Below the pieces are notes generated by a model. That model made no database searches. It had not been told where the DNA came from and was given only the letters and a program-made list of their open reading frames with translations. From positions 1,736,001 through 1,800,000 of the forward strand of contig JBLXFH010000001.1 in assembly GCA_048262255.1 (NCBI GenBank): a stretch of DNA of 64,000 nt. The letters are read 5' to 3'. This document shows positions 24,969-33,982 of this stretch, one piece after another. Every line of letters begins with the position of its first letter. Positions within the stretch are counted from its first letter, which is position 1. Origin of the DNA: JABMNT01 sp048262255 (GTDB taxonomy: Bacteria; Pseudomonadota; Alphaproteobacteria; Rhodospirillales; Casp-alpha2). The translations under genes were made by a program, and so were the position numbers.

Positions 24969-26549
24969 ATGCAAAAACCATCTTCACAGAGTACCCGTCA
25001 CCGGCCCGTTGTTCTTTGCATCCTTGATGGATGGGGGGAGCGCAGCGCGCCTGAAAACAATGCAATAGCCCTCGCCAATACGCCAAACTGGGACCGACTT
25101 GTTGCCTCGGTTCCAAAAGCCACGCTTGACGCCTCGGCAGAGGAGGTCGGCTTGCCGTCGGGCCAGATGGGGAATTCGGAGGTCGGTCATATGAATTTAG
25201 GCGCGGGCCGCATTGTCATGCAGGACTTGCCGCGCATTGATAAAGCTATAGCGGACGGCTCCTTAGTCACAAACCCGGGGCTTTTGGCTTACATGGACAA
25301 ACTGAAAGTATCGGGGGGAACCTGCCACCTCATGGGGTTGTTATCTCCCGGTGGCGTTCACTCCCATCAGGACCATTTCGTCGCGCTGGCGCGGGTCTTG
25401 GGAAATGCCAGTATTCCGGTCGCCATCCATGCCTTTATGGATGGTCGGGATACGCCGCCGAAAAATGGCCATCGCTACATGAGCCAGCTTCTTGAGGCCG
25501 TCCGGGATATCCCCAATTGTCATGTGGTGACGGTGATCGGTCGTTATTATGCCATGGACCGCGATAACAGATGGGACCGTGTCGAGCAGGCCTACAGGGC
25601 CATGGTGACGGGCCAAGGAAAACCTGTCGAAACGCCCCTGCAGGCGGTTTCCGAGGCCTATGATGCCGACCAGACGGACGAGTTCATTCTGCCCTGTGTT
25701 GTCGGTTCTTATGGCGGCATGGAGAATGGTGACGGCATTCTGATGGCGAACTTCCGCGCCGACCGGGCCCGGGAACTGCTGAATAGCCTGATTGACCCCG
25801 ACTTCAAGGGGTTTGAGCGAGGCAAGCCGGTTGATTTTCCGGCGCGCCTTGGGTTGGTGGAGTATTCATCAGACCTCAACAAACTGATGGCATGCATGTT
25901 CCCGTCTTCTTCATTGACGGGGATACTGGGTGAAGTTGTTGCCGATGCCGGACTGAAGCAACTGCGGATTGCCGAAACCGAAAAATACGCGCACGTCACA
26001 TTTTTCTTTAACGGCGGACGTGAGGCGGTATTTGACGGTGAGGAACGTATACTCATCCCGTCTCCGGATGTCGCGACCTATGACCTGAAGCCTGAAATGT
26101 CGGCACCTGAACTCACCGATAAGCTGGTTGCCGCCATTCAAGGCGGCTCCTATGACCTGATTGTCGTTAATTACGCCAATGGGGATATGGTGGGTCATAC
26201 TGGAATTCTTCCCGCAGCAATGAAAGCGGCTGAAACCATTGATGTTTCACTGGGGCGCCTGGAGCAGGCCGTCATCGAAGCCGGTGGCGCCATGTTGGTA
26301 ACGGCGGACCATGGAAACTGCGAATCGATGTACGACAACGAAGCCCATGAGCCGCATACCCAGCATACTCTGAACGTGGTCCCTGTTCTGCTGATTAATG
26401 GACCGCGCGAGATAACGCGGCTGAACGCAGGACGACTGAGCGATGTCGCGCCAACTCTGCTGCAATTGATGGGGATTGAGCCGCCCGATGAAATGTCGGG
26501 CCAATCCTTGTTGGACGATCGTGATTTGCGAACAGCGGCCGCCCAATAA
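24969..26549 (+). CDS. gpmI: 2,3-bisphosphoglycerate-independent phosphoglycerate mutase
   Basis: 526-residue glycolytic enzyme of the alkaline phosphatase superfamily, interconverting 3- and 2-phosphoglycerate with Mn ions. Motifs: CILDGWGERSAPENNAI (metal Asp), catalytic serine region GQMGNSEVGHMN, FMDGRDTPPKNG, and the second metal cluster in VNYANGDMVGHTG and VTADHGNCE. Its stop is one base before the envC start, making it the head of the envelope-gene run. Confidence 0.97.
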   Translation: MQKPSSQSTRHRPVVLCILDGWGERSAPENNAIALANTPNWDRLVASVPKATLDASAEEVGLPSGQMGNSEVGHMNLGAGRIVMQDLPRIDKAIADGSLVTNPGLLAYMDKLKVSGGTCHLMGLLSPGGVHSHQDHFVALARVLGNASIPVAIHAFMDGRDTPPKNGHRYMSQLLEAVRDIPNCHVVTVIGRYYAMDRDNRWDRVEQAYRAMVTGQGKPVETPLQAVSEAYDADQTDEFILPCVVGSYGGMENGDGILMANFRADRARELLNSLIDPDFKGFERGKPVDFPARLGLVEYSSDLNKLMACMFPSSSLTGILGEVVADAGLKQLRIAETEKYAHVTFFFNGGREAVFDGEERILIPSPDVATYDLKPEMSAPELTDKLVAAIQGGSYDLIVVNYANGDMVGHTGILPAAMKAAETIDVSLGRLEQAVIEAGGAMLVTADHGNCESMYDNEAHEPHTQHTLNVVPVLLINGPREITRLNAGRLSDVAPTLLQLMGIEPPDEMSGQSLLDDRDLRTAAAQ

Positions 26550-26550
26550 T

Positions 26551-27945
26551 ATGGGTGCGATCGCCAGGCCAGCCCTGATTGGATGTTTGGTTGGCGGCGG
26601 GCTGTCGTTGTTGATTGTATGCCCGGTGCAGGGGCAAAATTCGGGGCCGCAGCAATTGCAGCGCCGGGACGGTTCATCTGTTCAAAAACCCGTCGTCCCA
26701 CGAGATTTTCTGGAGCAATCTGCAGAGCGTCCGGCGGAGGTCAGGCGTATCCTGAGCGCTGAAAAAGCCCCGGACGAACGGCTTGAGGACATCGACAAAG
26801 CCCTGAAAAAAGCCGAGGACACCCGTCGGCAGCTGAGGGAACGGGCGGAAGGGCTGGATGGTGATATCAAGAAACTGCGCCAGGGCATGGTTGGCGCTGC
26901 ACGATTGATACAGGATCACGAAAAACGCGTCGACGAACTGACAAAACAACTGGCACAAGTCGATCAGGAACTCGCCGTAAAAGAGTCAGTTTTGCGCAAG
27001 CGCCGCAAGCAAATGGGAGGGGTCCTGCAGGCCCTGCAGCGGATTGCGCAATATCCGCCCGAGGCTCTGATAGCGCAACCCATTTCACCGGGAGACACTG
27101 TTCGAACGGCGATTTTGTTGCGTTCGTCCATGCCGGAACTGGCGCGTCGTGCCTTGTTGCTGCGCGATGATCTGAGCGCCTTGCAATTGACCAAGTCGGA
27201 AGCGCAGCGTCGTCGCGAAGAATTGAACGAAGCCGCAACTGAGCTCGAAGGGCAGCGTAAAATGCTCCGGACCCTGCTGGGTCGAAAGTCGCGATTGCGG
27301 CGCCGGACGGTTGTGCAAACCGATGAAGCCGACCGGAAAGCCAAAGCGCTGGCCGTGGAAGCACGATCCTTGCGGGACTTGATGCAGCGCCTGGAAGTGC
27401 TGAGGCAGGAGCGTGAAGAGCAGGCAAAAGCCCAGCAAATGGCCAAGAAAGGCGGGGAAAAGCCAGCCGTTGCCGCTTCCGGTCCGCCCCCGGATTATTC
27501 AGGCAAACCGATCGATATTGCCAAGGGAAAGCTGCCTTTCCCAGTTATCGGACAGGTTCAGGACGTATTTGGAGAAGCGGCACCCAGTGGTCTGACCCAC
27601 AAGGGCATTACCATAGATACAGTTTCCGAAGCCCAGGTGATCGTGCCTTATGAGGGGCGTGTTGCCTTTACCGGGCCGTTTCGCGGTTACGGCAGGCTCT
27701 TGATCATCGAACACGGTGCGGGATATCATACGCTTCTTGCTGGAATGGGGCGGATTGATGTCGCCGTTGGTCAATGGGTGTTGGGAGGAGAGCCTGTCGG
27801 CATCATGGACCGGGTCAGCACCAACCAAAAAAGGCGCAAACCCTCCCTGTATTTGGAGTTGCGGCATGAAGGACAGCCTATTAATCCATTGCCGTGGCTT
27901 GCTGCGCGCGATAATCAAATTGAAAAAAGTAAGGTAAGCGGATGA
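26551..27945 (+). CDS. envC: EnvC-family murein hydrolase activator
   Basis: About 464 residues from ATG 26551, with a hydrophobic export signal (LIGCLVGGGLSLLIVCPVQG). Long coiled coils (about 60-310) precede a LytM/M23 domain (about 355-455). The metal ligands look degenerate: the H-x-G-I-D motif reads HKGIT, and the HLS-type motif reads LLAGMG. This is what is expected for EnvC-type proteins that activate cell-division amidases rather than cut peptidoglycan. Overlaps ctpA by 4 bases. The longer frame from 26476 lies inside gpmI and is not used. Confidence 0.9.
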   Translation: MGAIARPALIGCLVGGGLSLLIVCPVQGQNSGPQQLQRRDGSSVQKPVVPRDFLEQSAERPAEVRRILSAEKAPDERLEDIDKALKKAEDTRRQLRERAEGLDGDIKKLRQGMVGAARLIQDHEKRVDELTKQLAQVDQELAVKESVLRKRRKQMGGVLQALQRIAQYPPEALIAQPISPGDTVRTAILLRSSMPELARRALLLRDDLSALQLTKSEAQRRREELNEAATELEGQRKMLRTLLGRKSRLRRRTVVQTDEADRKAKALAVEARSLRDLMQRLEVLRQEREEQAKAQQMAKKGGEKPAVAASGPPPDYSGKPIDIAKGKLPFPVIGQVQDVFGEAAPSGLTHKGITIDTVSEAQVIVPYEGRVAFTGPFRGYGRLLIIEHGAGYHTLLAGMGRIDVAVGQWVLGGEPVGIMDRVSTNQKRRKPSLYLELRHEGQPINPLPWLAARDNQIEKSKVSG

Positions 27946-29279
27946 AAAAACGAATTTTAGGTGCACTAGCCATTACAGGTTTTGTTTGGGGACTGTTCGC
28001 GGTTCCGAATGCCGTTTACGCTCAGGAATTGGACAGGGCGAAAAACAGTGCCGAAACCTATCGTCTTTTAAATCTGTTTGGCGATGTTTTCGAGCGGGTC
28101 CGTAACGATTATGTGGAAACTCCAACCGATGAGGAACTGATTGAATCTGCCATCACCGGTATGTTGACGTCGCTTGATCCGCATTCCAGTTATATGAATG
28201 CCAAGAGCTTCTCGGAAATGAAGGTTAATACGCGCGGTGAGTTTGGCGGTCTTGGTATTCAGGTCTCCATGGAAAACGGTTTTGTGAAAGTCATTTCGCC
28301 TATTGACGATACGCCAGCATATCGGGCGGGGATCGAGGCCGGGGATTTTGTGACTCATCTTGATGGAGAATCAGTGCAGGGTTTAACCTTGCAGCAGGCG
28401 GTCGAGAAAATGCGGGGTAAAGTCGGGGCGGATATCAAACTGACCATTCGGCGAAAGGGAACACCAGACCCCTTTGACGTGACCGTCACACGTGCCGTCA
28501 TCAAAATCACGTCGGTCCGGTCCCGGATTGAAGGCAAGGTTGGTTATGTGCGTATAACCTCATTTACCGAGCAATCCGAATCGGGTTTGAAAAAGGCAAT
28601 GGATAAATTCGATCAGGAACTGGGCGATGAAATGATCGGTGTGGTTTTGGATTTACGCAACAACCCCGGCGGCCTTCTGGACCAGGCCGTCGCCGTATCC
28701 GATGCCTTCCTAGAGCGGGGTGAAATTGTTTCAACCCGTTCCCGCGTCGCTGAGGATACCTCGCGCTATAGCGCCCGACCTGGCGATATGGCGAAAGGCA
28801 AGCCTGTGGTTGTTCTGATCAATGGCGGTTCGGCTTCGGCCTCGGAAATTGTCGCAGGTGCTCTTCAGGATCATAAACGCGCGGTCATTCTGGGCACGCG
28901 TTCTTTTGGAAAAGGCTCGGTTCAGACCATCATGCCGCTTCCCGGGCATGGTGCTATGCGGCTGACGACGGCGCGCTATTATACGCCCTCCGGACGGTCC
29001 ATTCAGGGTGAAGGCGTGGAGCCCGATATTCTTGTTGAGCCAGCCAAAATCGAGACCATTGCAGCGGCAAGCCAGCGCCGTGAAGCTGATCTGAGAGGCG
29101 CTCTTAAAAACGAAAATGGTGAGGCAGAAGCCCCGAACATTGCAAATGATGCGGACGAAGACGTGCCGGCAGATGGCGAGCCCGCAGAAGAGGCAGTTGA
29201 CTATCAACTGTTGCGCGCTCTTGATTTGTTACAGGGCGTTTCCCTGTTCTCGGCAAATCAGGCTGTAAAAGGTGACTAA
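27942..29279 (+). CDS. ctpA: C-terminal processing peptidase (S41)
   Basis: 445-residue periplasmic serine protease. Signal peptide (ALAITGFVWGLFAVPNAVYA), N-terminal helices, PDZ domain (about 95-170: FGGLGIQVSM, PAYRAGIEAGD), and an S41 core with nucleophile in GGSASASEIVAG and lysine in RSFGKGSVQT. The C terminus is Glu/Ala-rich (about 390-425). Such enzymes trim tail-exposed periplasmic proteins and control peptidoglycan hydrolases; the location after envC fits that role. Confidence 0.96.
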   Translation: MKKRILGALAITGFVWGLFAVPNAVYAQELDRAKNSAETYRLLNLFGDVFERVRNDYVETPTDEELIESAITGMLTSLDPHSSYMNAKSFSEMKVNTRGEFGGLGIQVSMENGFVKVISPIDDTPAYRAGIEAGDFVTHLDGESVQGLTLQQAVEKMRGKVGADIKLTIRRKGTPDPFDVTVTRAVIKITSVRSRIEGKVGYVRITSFTEQSESGLKKAMDKFDQELGDEMIGVVLDLRNNPGGLLDQAVAVSDAFLERGEIVSTRSRVAEDTSRYSARPGDMAKGKPVVVLINGGSASASEIVAGALQDHKRAVILGTRSFGKGSVQTIMPLPGHGAMRLTTARYYTPSGRSIQGEGVEPDILVEPAKIETIAAASQRREADLRGALKNENGEAEAPNIANDADEDVPADGEPAEEAVDYQLLRALDLLQGVSLFSANQAVKGD

Positions 29280-29315
29280 CAGCTTTATGCAGGGAATCTT
29301 AGTCAAGAGGGTATT

Positions 29316-30908
29316 GTGAAGCTTTTCGATTTTTTGAAACGCAAAAAAGAGGAAGACGAAGACAGTGATGCCGTTGGGGATGAATTTCCGCATACGGAGG
29401 TCATTGACGACGATACGGAACTGGCTTACGAGCCCGACATTATTGCGGAATCCGATATCGAAGACTCGTTTGAAGACGAAAGCGATAGCCTGTCAGGGAT
29501 GGATGGCGAAATCGAAGAAGAGTTTTCGGAAACCGAAGAGGATTTCGACGACGAAGAGATCCCCGATTTTGGCGATGATGATGACATCGAACATGATGAT
29601 GCCGACCACGAAGAGGAAGAGCGAGGGCGCAACCCCCTTCTGTTTATTTTTGCCGGCGTTGTTGTTTTGCTTGTGGGCGTGATTGGGGGGGCCGGGTTCT
29701 GGTTCCTTGGCGGCAGTGAAGATCAGGGCGCGCAAGGTCCTGTGCAGCGACAGTCGCAAGGCACAAGCGTCGCCCTGGCGATTCCTCCCAAAAACCCACA
29801 AAAGAATGGAGGATTGAATGCCATTGGCAGAGGCGGTTTGACGCCGCCTGAACAGGGCGCAGGCACTGGTACGACGAACGCCAGGCCACAAACGGCTGGC
29901 AATACCGATGCACAGACCGCGAGCCCGGCATCGGCGGCACCACAACCTCCGGCATTGGCCACCATCACCGGGGCCGTTGAAGGAACGTCACTGAATGCTG
30001 CAGCCGGTCTCAATCTGCCGACCACTGGGCAGGGTTTGGTCATTCCTTCCGTCACAGCAGTCTCCTACGGGGCGCTGCCGGATCAGGATAAGGTTATCCC
30101 GCTGGCTTCTGCACCTGATGAAACACTGGTTCAGCAAGTGGCGAATAGTCCAAACCCCCTGCCGGTCATTGGCCCCGATGGACGTCAGCCCTGGCAGGTG
30201 TATGCGCGGCCCTTTGTCGAAAATACGGAGAACCCAAAAGTCGCCATTATTGTCAAAGGACTTGGGTTTAGTCGTGCGGCGAGCATGGCGGCCATTAAAA
30301 AACTTCCGGGTGAAGTCAGTCTGGCTTTTTCACCCTATGCGACAGACCTCAACGACTGGATGATCCGGGGGAGGCTGTCCGGTCATGAAGTGTTTTTGGA
30401 GCTTCCTATGGAAAGCAAGGCGTTTCCTGTCGAGGACGCCGGACCGCTGGCCCTGAACACGGGGTTGCAGGTGGAAGACAACATTAAGCTGCTCAATCAG
30501 GTGATGGGGAAAATGACCGGCTATGTCGGTTTGCTGTCCGTTATGGGGTCAAAGTTCAATGAAGCCGAAGGACAACTCAAGCCCATTCTGACCGAGATCA
30601 AAAGGCGGGGTTTGATGTTTGTTGACGGCGGTGGTGGCAAATCGCGGGCGCGACGGGTTGCCGCTGAAATTGATTTGCCAAAAGCGTTTAGCAACGTTTA
30701 TCTGGACGATCCTCCGACGCGCAGTGCGATGGATCAAAAGTTGCAGGGGTTGGACCAATTGTTGCGCCAGCAGGCATCTGGGATTGCCGTTGTTCATGCC
30801 TATCCAAATACAATAGAGCGATTACTGATATGGATCAGAACATTGGAGGACCGTAAACTCACACTCGTCCCTGTCTCAGAACTGGCCAATAAGCAATTTG
30901 TCGATTAA
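29316..30908 (+). CDS. Divergent polysaccharide deacetylase family protein (YibQ/DUF610) with acidic cytoplasmic region
   Basis: 530 residues. About 95 N-terminal residues are extremely Asp/Glu-rich (DDEEIPDFGDDDDIEHDDAD-like), then one membrane helix (about 107-130), a Pro/Ala/Gly/Gln-rich linker (to about 285), and a C-terminal NodB-like fold (about 300-530: PKVAIIVKGLGF, VSLAFSPYA, HEVFLELPME, PLALNTGL). Family members keep the barrel but have altered catalytic residues; function is unknown, though the envC-ctpA context implies peptidoglycan. GTG start at 29316. Overlaps rppH by one base. Confidence 0.85.
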   Translation: MKLFDFLKRKKEEDEDSDAVGDEFPHTEVIDDDTELAYEPDIIAESDIEDSFEDESDSLSGMDGEIEEEFSETEEDFDDEEIPDFGDDDDIEHDDADHEEEERGRNPLLFIFAGVVVLLVGVIGGAGFWFLGGSEDQGAQGPVQRQSQGTSVALAIPPKNPQKNGGLNAIGRGGLTPPEQGAGTGTTNARPQTAGNTDAQTASPASAAPQPPALATITGAVEGTSLNAAAGLNLPTTGQGLVIPSVTAVSYGALPDQDKVIPLASAPDETLVQQVANSPNPLPVIGPDGRQPWQVYARPFVENTENPKVAIIVKGLGFSRAASMAAIKKLPGEVSLAFSPYATDLNDWMIRGRLSGHEVFLELPMESKAFPVEDAGPLALNTGLQVEDNIKLLNQVMGKMTGYVGLLSVMGSKFNEAEGQLKPILTEIKRRGLMFVDGGGGKSRARRVAAEIDLPKAFSNVYLDDPPTRSAMDQKLQGLDQLLRQQASGIAVVHAYPNTIERLLIWIRTLEDRKLTLVPVSELANKQFVD

Positions 30909-31438
30909 TGCCTTCTTCATCTTCAAATAACCGGAAACGGGGGGGCGAGCCGCCGTATTATCGGCCTTGTGTTGGGGCTGTACTGTTTAATCCGCAGGGC
31001 CTTGTCTGGGTTGGCAAGCGGATTTCAGAACCGGGAAATACTTTGGATTATGCCTGGCAGATGCCGCAAGGCGGCATTGATGTGGGGGAAGACCCGCGGC
31101 TTGCTGTGTTTCGGGAGTTGCTTGAGGAAACAGGGACAGACAGGGCTGAAATTGTTCGGGAATCTGTAGATTGGCTCCGTTATGACCTGCCCGAACAATA
31201 TACAAAATCAACACGAAAAGGTCAGTTCAGGGGCCAGACCCAAAAATGGTTCGCCCTGCGTTACAATGGTACGGATAGCGAGTTCAATCTCAATTTCCAT
31301 GAAAAACCAGAATTTTCCGAATGGCGCTGGACCCGGTTAGAGGCCGTTCCCGAGTTGATTGTGCCCTTTAAGCGCGACGTATATAAAAGCGTAGTCGCCG
31401 AATTTGAAGACCTTCCCGAAAGGATTGCCAACGAATGA
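30908..31438 (+). CDS. rppH: RNA pyrophosphohydrolase
   Basis: 176-residue Nudix hydrolase that removes pyrophosphate from 5'-triphosphate mRNA ends or cleaves dinucleoside polyphosphates (NudH). Nudix box: GGIDVGEDPRLAVFRELLEETG, quoted in part as GGIDVGED and RELLEETG. Other family signatures: YRPCVGAVLFNPQGLVWVGKR, WQMPQGG, RYDLPEQ and GQTQKWFALR. Directly coupled to the gene before it (ATTAATG) and overlaps the exchanger gene by 4 bases. Confidence 0.95.
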   Translation: MPSSSSNNRKRGGEPPYYRPCVGAVLFNPQGLVWVGKRISEPGNTLDYAWQMPQGGIDVGEDPRLAVFRELLEETGTDRAEIVRESVDWLRYDLPEQYTKSTRKGQFRGQTQKWFALRYNGTDSEFNLNFHEKPEFSEWRWTRLEAVPELIVPFKRDVYKSVVAEFEDLPERIANE

Positions 31439-32412
31439 TTATGTATATGCAGGTTTTGGCCGGATTTATTATTTTGGTCGGAGCCGCAGAAATCCTTGTG
31501 CGTGGGGCGGTTTCTATGGCTGACCGGTTTGGGGTCTCTCCTTTGATAATTGGCATGACCGTTGTTGCCATAGGAACTTCTGCACCGGAGCTGGTTGTTT
31601 CATTGAACGCTGTTTTTGAGGGGGCGCCAGGGTTGGCCATTGGCAATATTGTTGGTTCCAATATTGCCAATGTGTTGCTGATACTGGGGGCAACCTGTCT
31701 TTTGAAGCCGATTGTCGATCACCCAGGATCATCGCCTCTGGATGGATGGATTTTGATTGGTGGCTCCGCCTTGTTTATGGGGTTGTGTCTCTATGGGGTC
31801 ATTGGTTTGGTTGCAGGTGTTCTGCTAATGCTTGCCTTTTTCGGTTTTCTTGCCGCGTCCTATTGGCGCAACAGCCAGAGCCCAAAGGCCAAAAAAGAAG
31901 CGGCCCTTGAAATTGAAGAACTGCAGGGCAAGAGAAAGCCTGTTTACATCGCATTTATGATGGCGCTCGCGGGTCTTGTCGGGCTTGGGCTTGGGGCGGA
32001 TTTGCTGGTTACGGGCGGTGTGGACGTCGCCCGTAATTTTGGTGTCAGTGAAGAAGTGATCGGTCTGACGTTGTTTGCTCTGGGCACGTCTCTGCCGGAG
32101 CTGGCGGCATCCCTGGTCGCTGCTATGCGCGGCCATCCGGCTGTTGCCATTGGCAATGTGATCGGTTCCAACCTGTTCAATATTCTGGGGATTGCTGGCA
32201 TTCTCGGTCTGGTTGGCACTATTCCCGTTCCCTTACAGATTCTGGAATTTGATGTCTGGGTTATGTTCCTGTCGACGTTGGTCCTGTTCCCAGTGCTTGT
32301 TCTGGACTGGCGAATTCCCCGGGTCACAGGGACTGCCTTGTTGGTCGCTTATGTCGGTTATATATGGGCCCAGGCTTACGGCATTGAAAACCTGAAGGCG
32401 CTTGTGGGTTAA
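31435..32412 (+). CDS. Calcium/sodium antiporter (CaCA family, YrbG-like)
   Basis: 325-residue inner-membrane exchanger with about ten helices. The two inverted alpha repeats are clear: GTSAPELVVSLNAVFEG...AIGNIVGSNIANVLLILG in the first half and GTSLPELAASLVAAMRG...AIGNVIGSNLFNILGIAG in the second (pieces shown), carrying the ion-binding Glu and Asn. A loop between halves is charged (KAKKEAALEIEELQGK). Exports Ca2+ against Na+ or H+; exact ions not determinable. Confidence 0.93.
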   Translation: MIMYMQVLAGFIILVGAAEILVRGAVSMADRFGVSPLIIGMTVVAIGTSAPELVVSLNAVFEGAPGLAIGNIVGSNIANVLLILGATCLLKPIVDHPGSSPLDGWILIGGSALFMGLCLYGVIGLVAGVLLMLAFFGFLAASYWRNSQSPKAKKEAALEIEELQGKRKPVYIAFMMALAGLVGLGLGADLLVTGGVDVARNFGVSEEVIGLTLFALGTSLPELAASLVAAMRGHPAVAIGNVIGSNLFNILGIAGILGLVGTIPVPLQILEFDVWVMFLSTLVLFPVLVLDWRIPRVTGTALLVAYVGYIWAQAYGIENLKALVG

Positions 32413-32452
32413 AGGGTTGAAAGCTGATGATGGTTCGCCCATTCTCCCGGTC

Positions 32453-33211
32453 ATGGCTGATAAGATGAAGGGCAATGTGCTGATTACCGGTGCGGCAAAA
32501 CGAATTGGCCGCTCCATTGCTATTCAAATGGCGCAACAGGGATGGAATGTTGCCATCCACGCCCACCATTCGGTTGAGAACGCCAATGCCTTACAGAATG
32601 AACTCAAGGGTTTGGGAGTGGAAGCTGTTGCCCTGTCGGCCGACCTAGCGGTCGATGCCGAAGCCAGTGCGCTTTTTGACGCGGCGGCACAGGCTTTGGG
32701 CCCGATATCGTGCCTGATCAACAATGCATCGGTGTTTGAACAGGATACGGCCCTGGATGTGACCCGCGAGTCCTGGGATCTCCATATGGAGGTTAATCTC
32801 CGCGCCCCATTTGTCCTGAGCCAGTGTCTGGCGCAACATCTGCCTGCCGGATTGCCGGGCGTAATTGTCAATATTATCGACCAGCGGGTTTGGAACCCAA
32901 CGCCGCAATTCACGTCTTATACGCTAAGCAAAATGGGGCTTTGGGCGGTGACGCAGGTTTTGGCGAAATCACTGGCTCCACAAGTTCGGGTCAACGGCAT
33001 AGGACCAGGACCGACCTTGCAAAGCATTCATCAATCCGAAGAAGAATTCGCGGCGGAAGTTGCTATGGTGCCACTACAGCGAAGCGTGACGCCAGAAGAT
33101 ATTTGTCGGGGGGTCCAGTTTATCCTCGACTCGCCGACCATGACGGGGCAAATGATTGCCTTGGATTCCGGCCAACATCTTGGATGGCTGCCTGAACAGG
33201 AAGTAACATGA
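32453..33211 (+). CDS. SDR oxidoreductase, pteridine reductase/FolM-like
   Basis: About 252 residues, NAD(P)-binding short-chain dehydrogenase. Cofactor motif TGAAKRIGR, NNASVFE, and the catalytic YxxxK as YTLSK. The usual catalytic Ser is replaced by Asp (IVNIIDQRVW), as in pteridine reductases. With folB overlapping its 3' end, a role in pterin or folate metabolism is likely. Start uncertain: ATG 32453 or 32465, or a TTG near 32417; none has a strong ribosome-binding site. Frame overlaps the exchanger gene if the longest form is used. Confidence 0.8.
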   Translation: MADKMKGNVLITGAAKRIGRSIAIQMAQQGWNVAIHAHHSVENANALQNELKGLGVEAVALSADLAVDAEASALFDAAAQALGPISCLINNASVFEQDTALDVTRESWDLHMEVNLRAPFVLSQCLAQHLPAGLPGVIVNIIDQRVWNPTPQFTSYTLSKMGLWAVTQVLAKSLAPQVRVNGIGPGPTLQSIHQSEEEFAAEVAMVPLQRSVTPEDICRGVQFILDSPTMTGQMIALDSGQHLGWLPEQEVT

Positions 33212-33624
33212 CGATCAATGAGACGCGTTCCCAGACGCCAATGCGGATTGCAGACGGCAGCAATAAAATCAGGCATGTGTTTATCCGCGATATGATTGTC
33301 GATTGTTCCATCGGTATCTACACGCATGAAAAAGAACACGAGCAGCGTGTGCGGATCAATCTCGATCTGGCGGTCGGCGAGGGGGACCATCGGATCAACG
33401 ATGATATCCGAAATGTAATTAGTTATGAGGACATGGCCAAAGGGATTGAGGCCATTATCGCTGAGGGGCACATCAATCTTGTTGAAACATTGGCAGAGAA
33501 GATTGCCGAAATGTGTTTACAGGATTTACGGGTAATTACTGCTCGGGTCCGTGTCGAAAAGCTTGATATAATTTCTAGCGCAGAAAGTGTTGGCGTTGAA
33601 ATAGAGCGCTTTAATTCTAAGTAA
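33208..33624 (+). CDS. folB: Dihydroneopterin aldolase
   Basis: 138-residue folate-pathway enzyme splitting dihydroneopterin to 6-hydroxymethyl-dihydropterin and glycolaldehyde. Core begins HVFIRDMIVDCSIGIYTHEKE, with QRVRINLDL, ISYEDMAKGIE, INLVETLAEKIAE (substrate Glu) and VRVEKLDI (catalytic Lys). An extra N-terminal stretch of about 20 residues precedes the core. Overlaps the SDR stop by 4 bases (AACATGA). Confidence 0.92.
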   Translation: MTINETRSQTPMRIADGSNKIRHVFIRDMIVDCSIGIYTHEKEHEQRVRINLDLAVGEGDHRINDDIRNVISYEDMAKGIEAIIAEGHINLVETLAEKIAEMCLQDLRVITARVRVEKLDIISSAESVGVEIERFNSK

Positions 33625-33982
33625 CCGGATGGCGCTTCAAAGATAGAAAATGTTATATTTAAAGAGCTTAGCCGGAATACTCCGCTAACAGTTGTGCACA
33701 GGCCGTTAGGCGTTACGTTTCTGTGAAGTAAATATTTCCGAACGTTTCACTGCAATTACAGAATGAATACAATATATAAAAAATTGTTTATATTCAATAG
33801 GTTACGAATTTGCCTAATTTTTGAGCAAACCGGGTAAACCCTTGTTATTTTATGAGTCTAAGGAAGACTATTCGGGTTTTCAACAAACTTATCCACAGCT
33901 TTCGTGGATAGATAAACAGGGCTTTGGGCATGAATTCAATAGTATGCAACTGTGAACTTTGATTAAAAGTCGAGATTGATAG
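33625..33982. other. AT-rich intergenic region with DnaA box before uvrC
   Basis: About 358 bases without a gene, the longest gap in the central region. It has an AT-rich segment (33764-33796) able to form an imperfect hairpin (TGAATA / TATTCA with CAAT / ATTG), and a perfect DnaA-box 9-mer TTATCCACA at 33889-33897. The box lies in an inverted repeat TATCCAC-N7-GTGGATA (33890-33910). The uvrC promoter should be here. It is not clearly an origin: only one perfect box is present. Confidence 0.45.
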
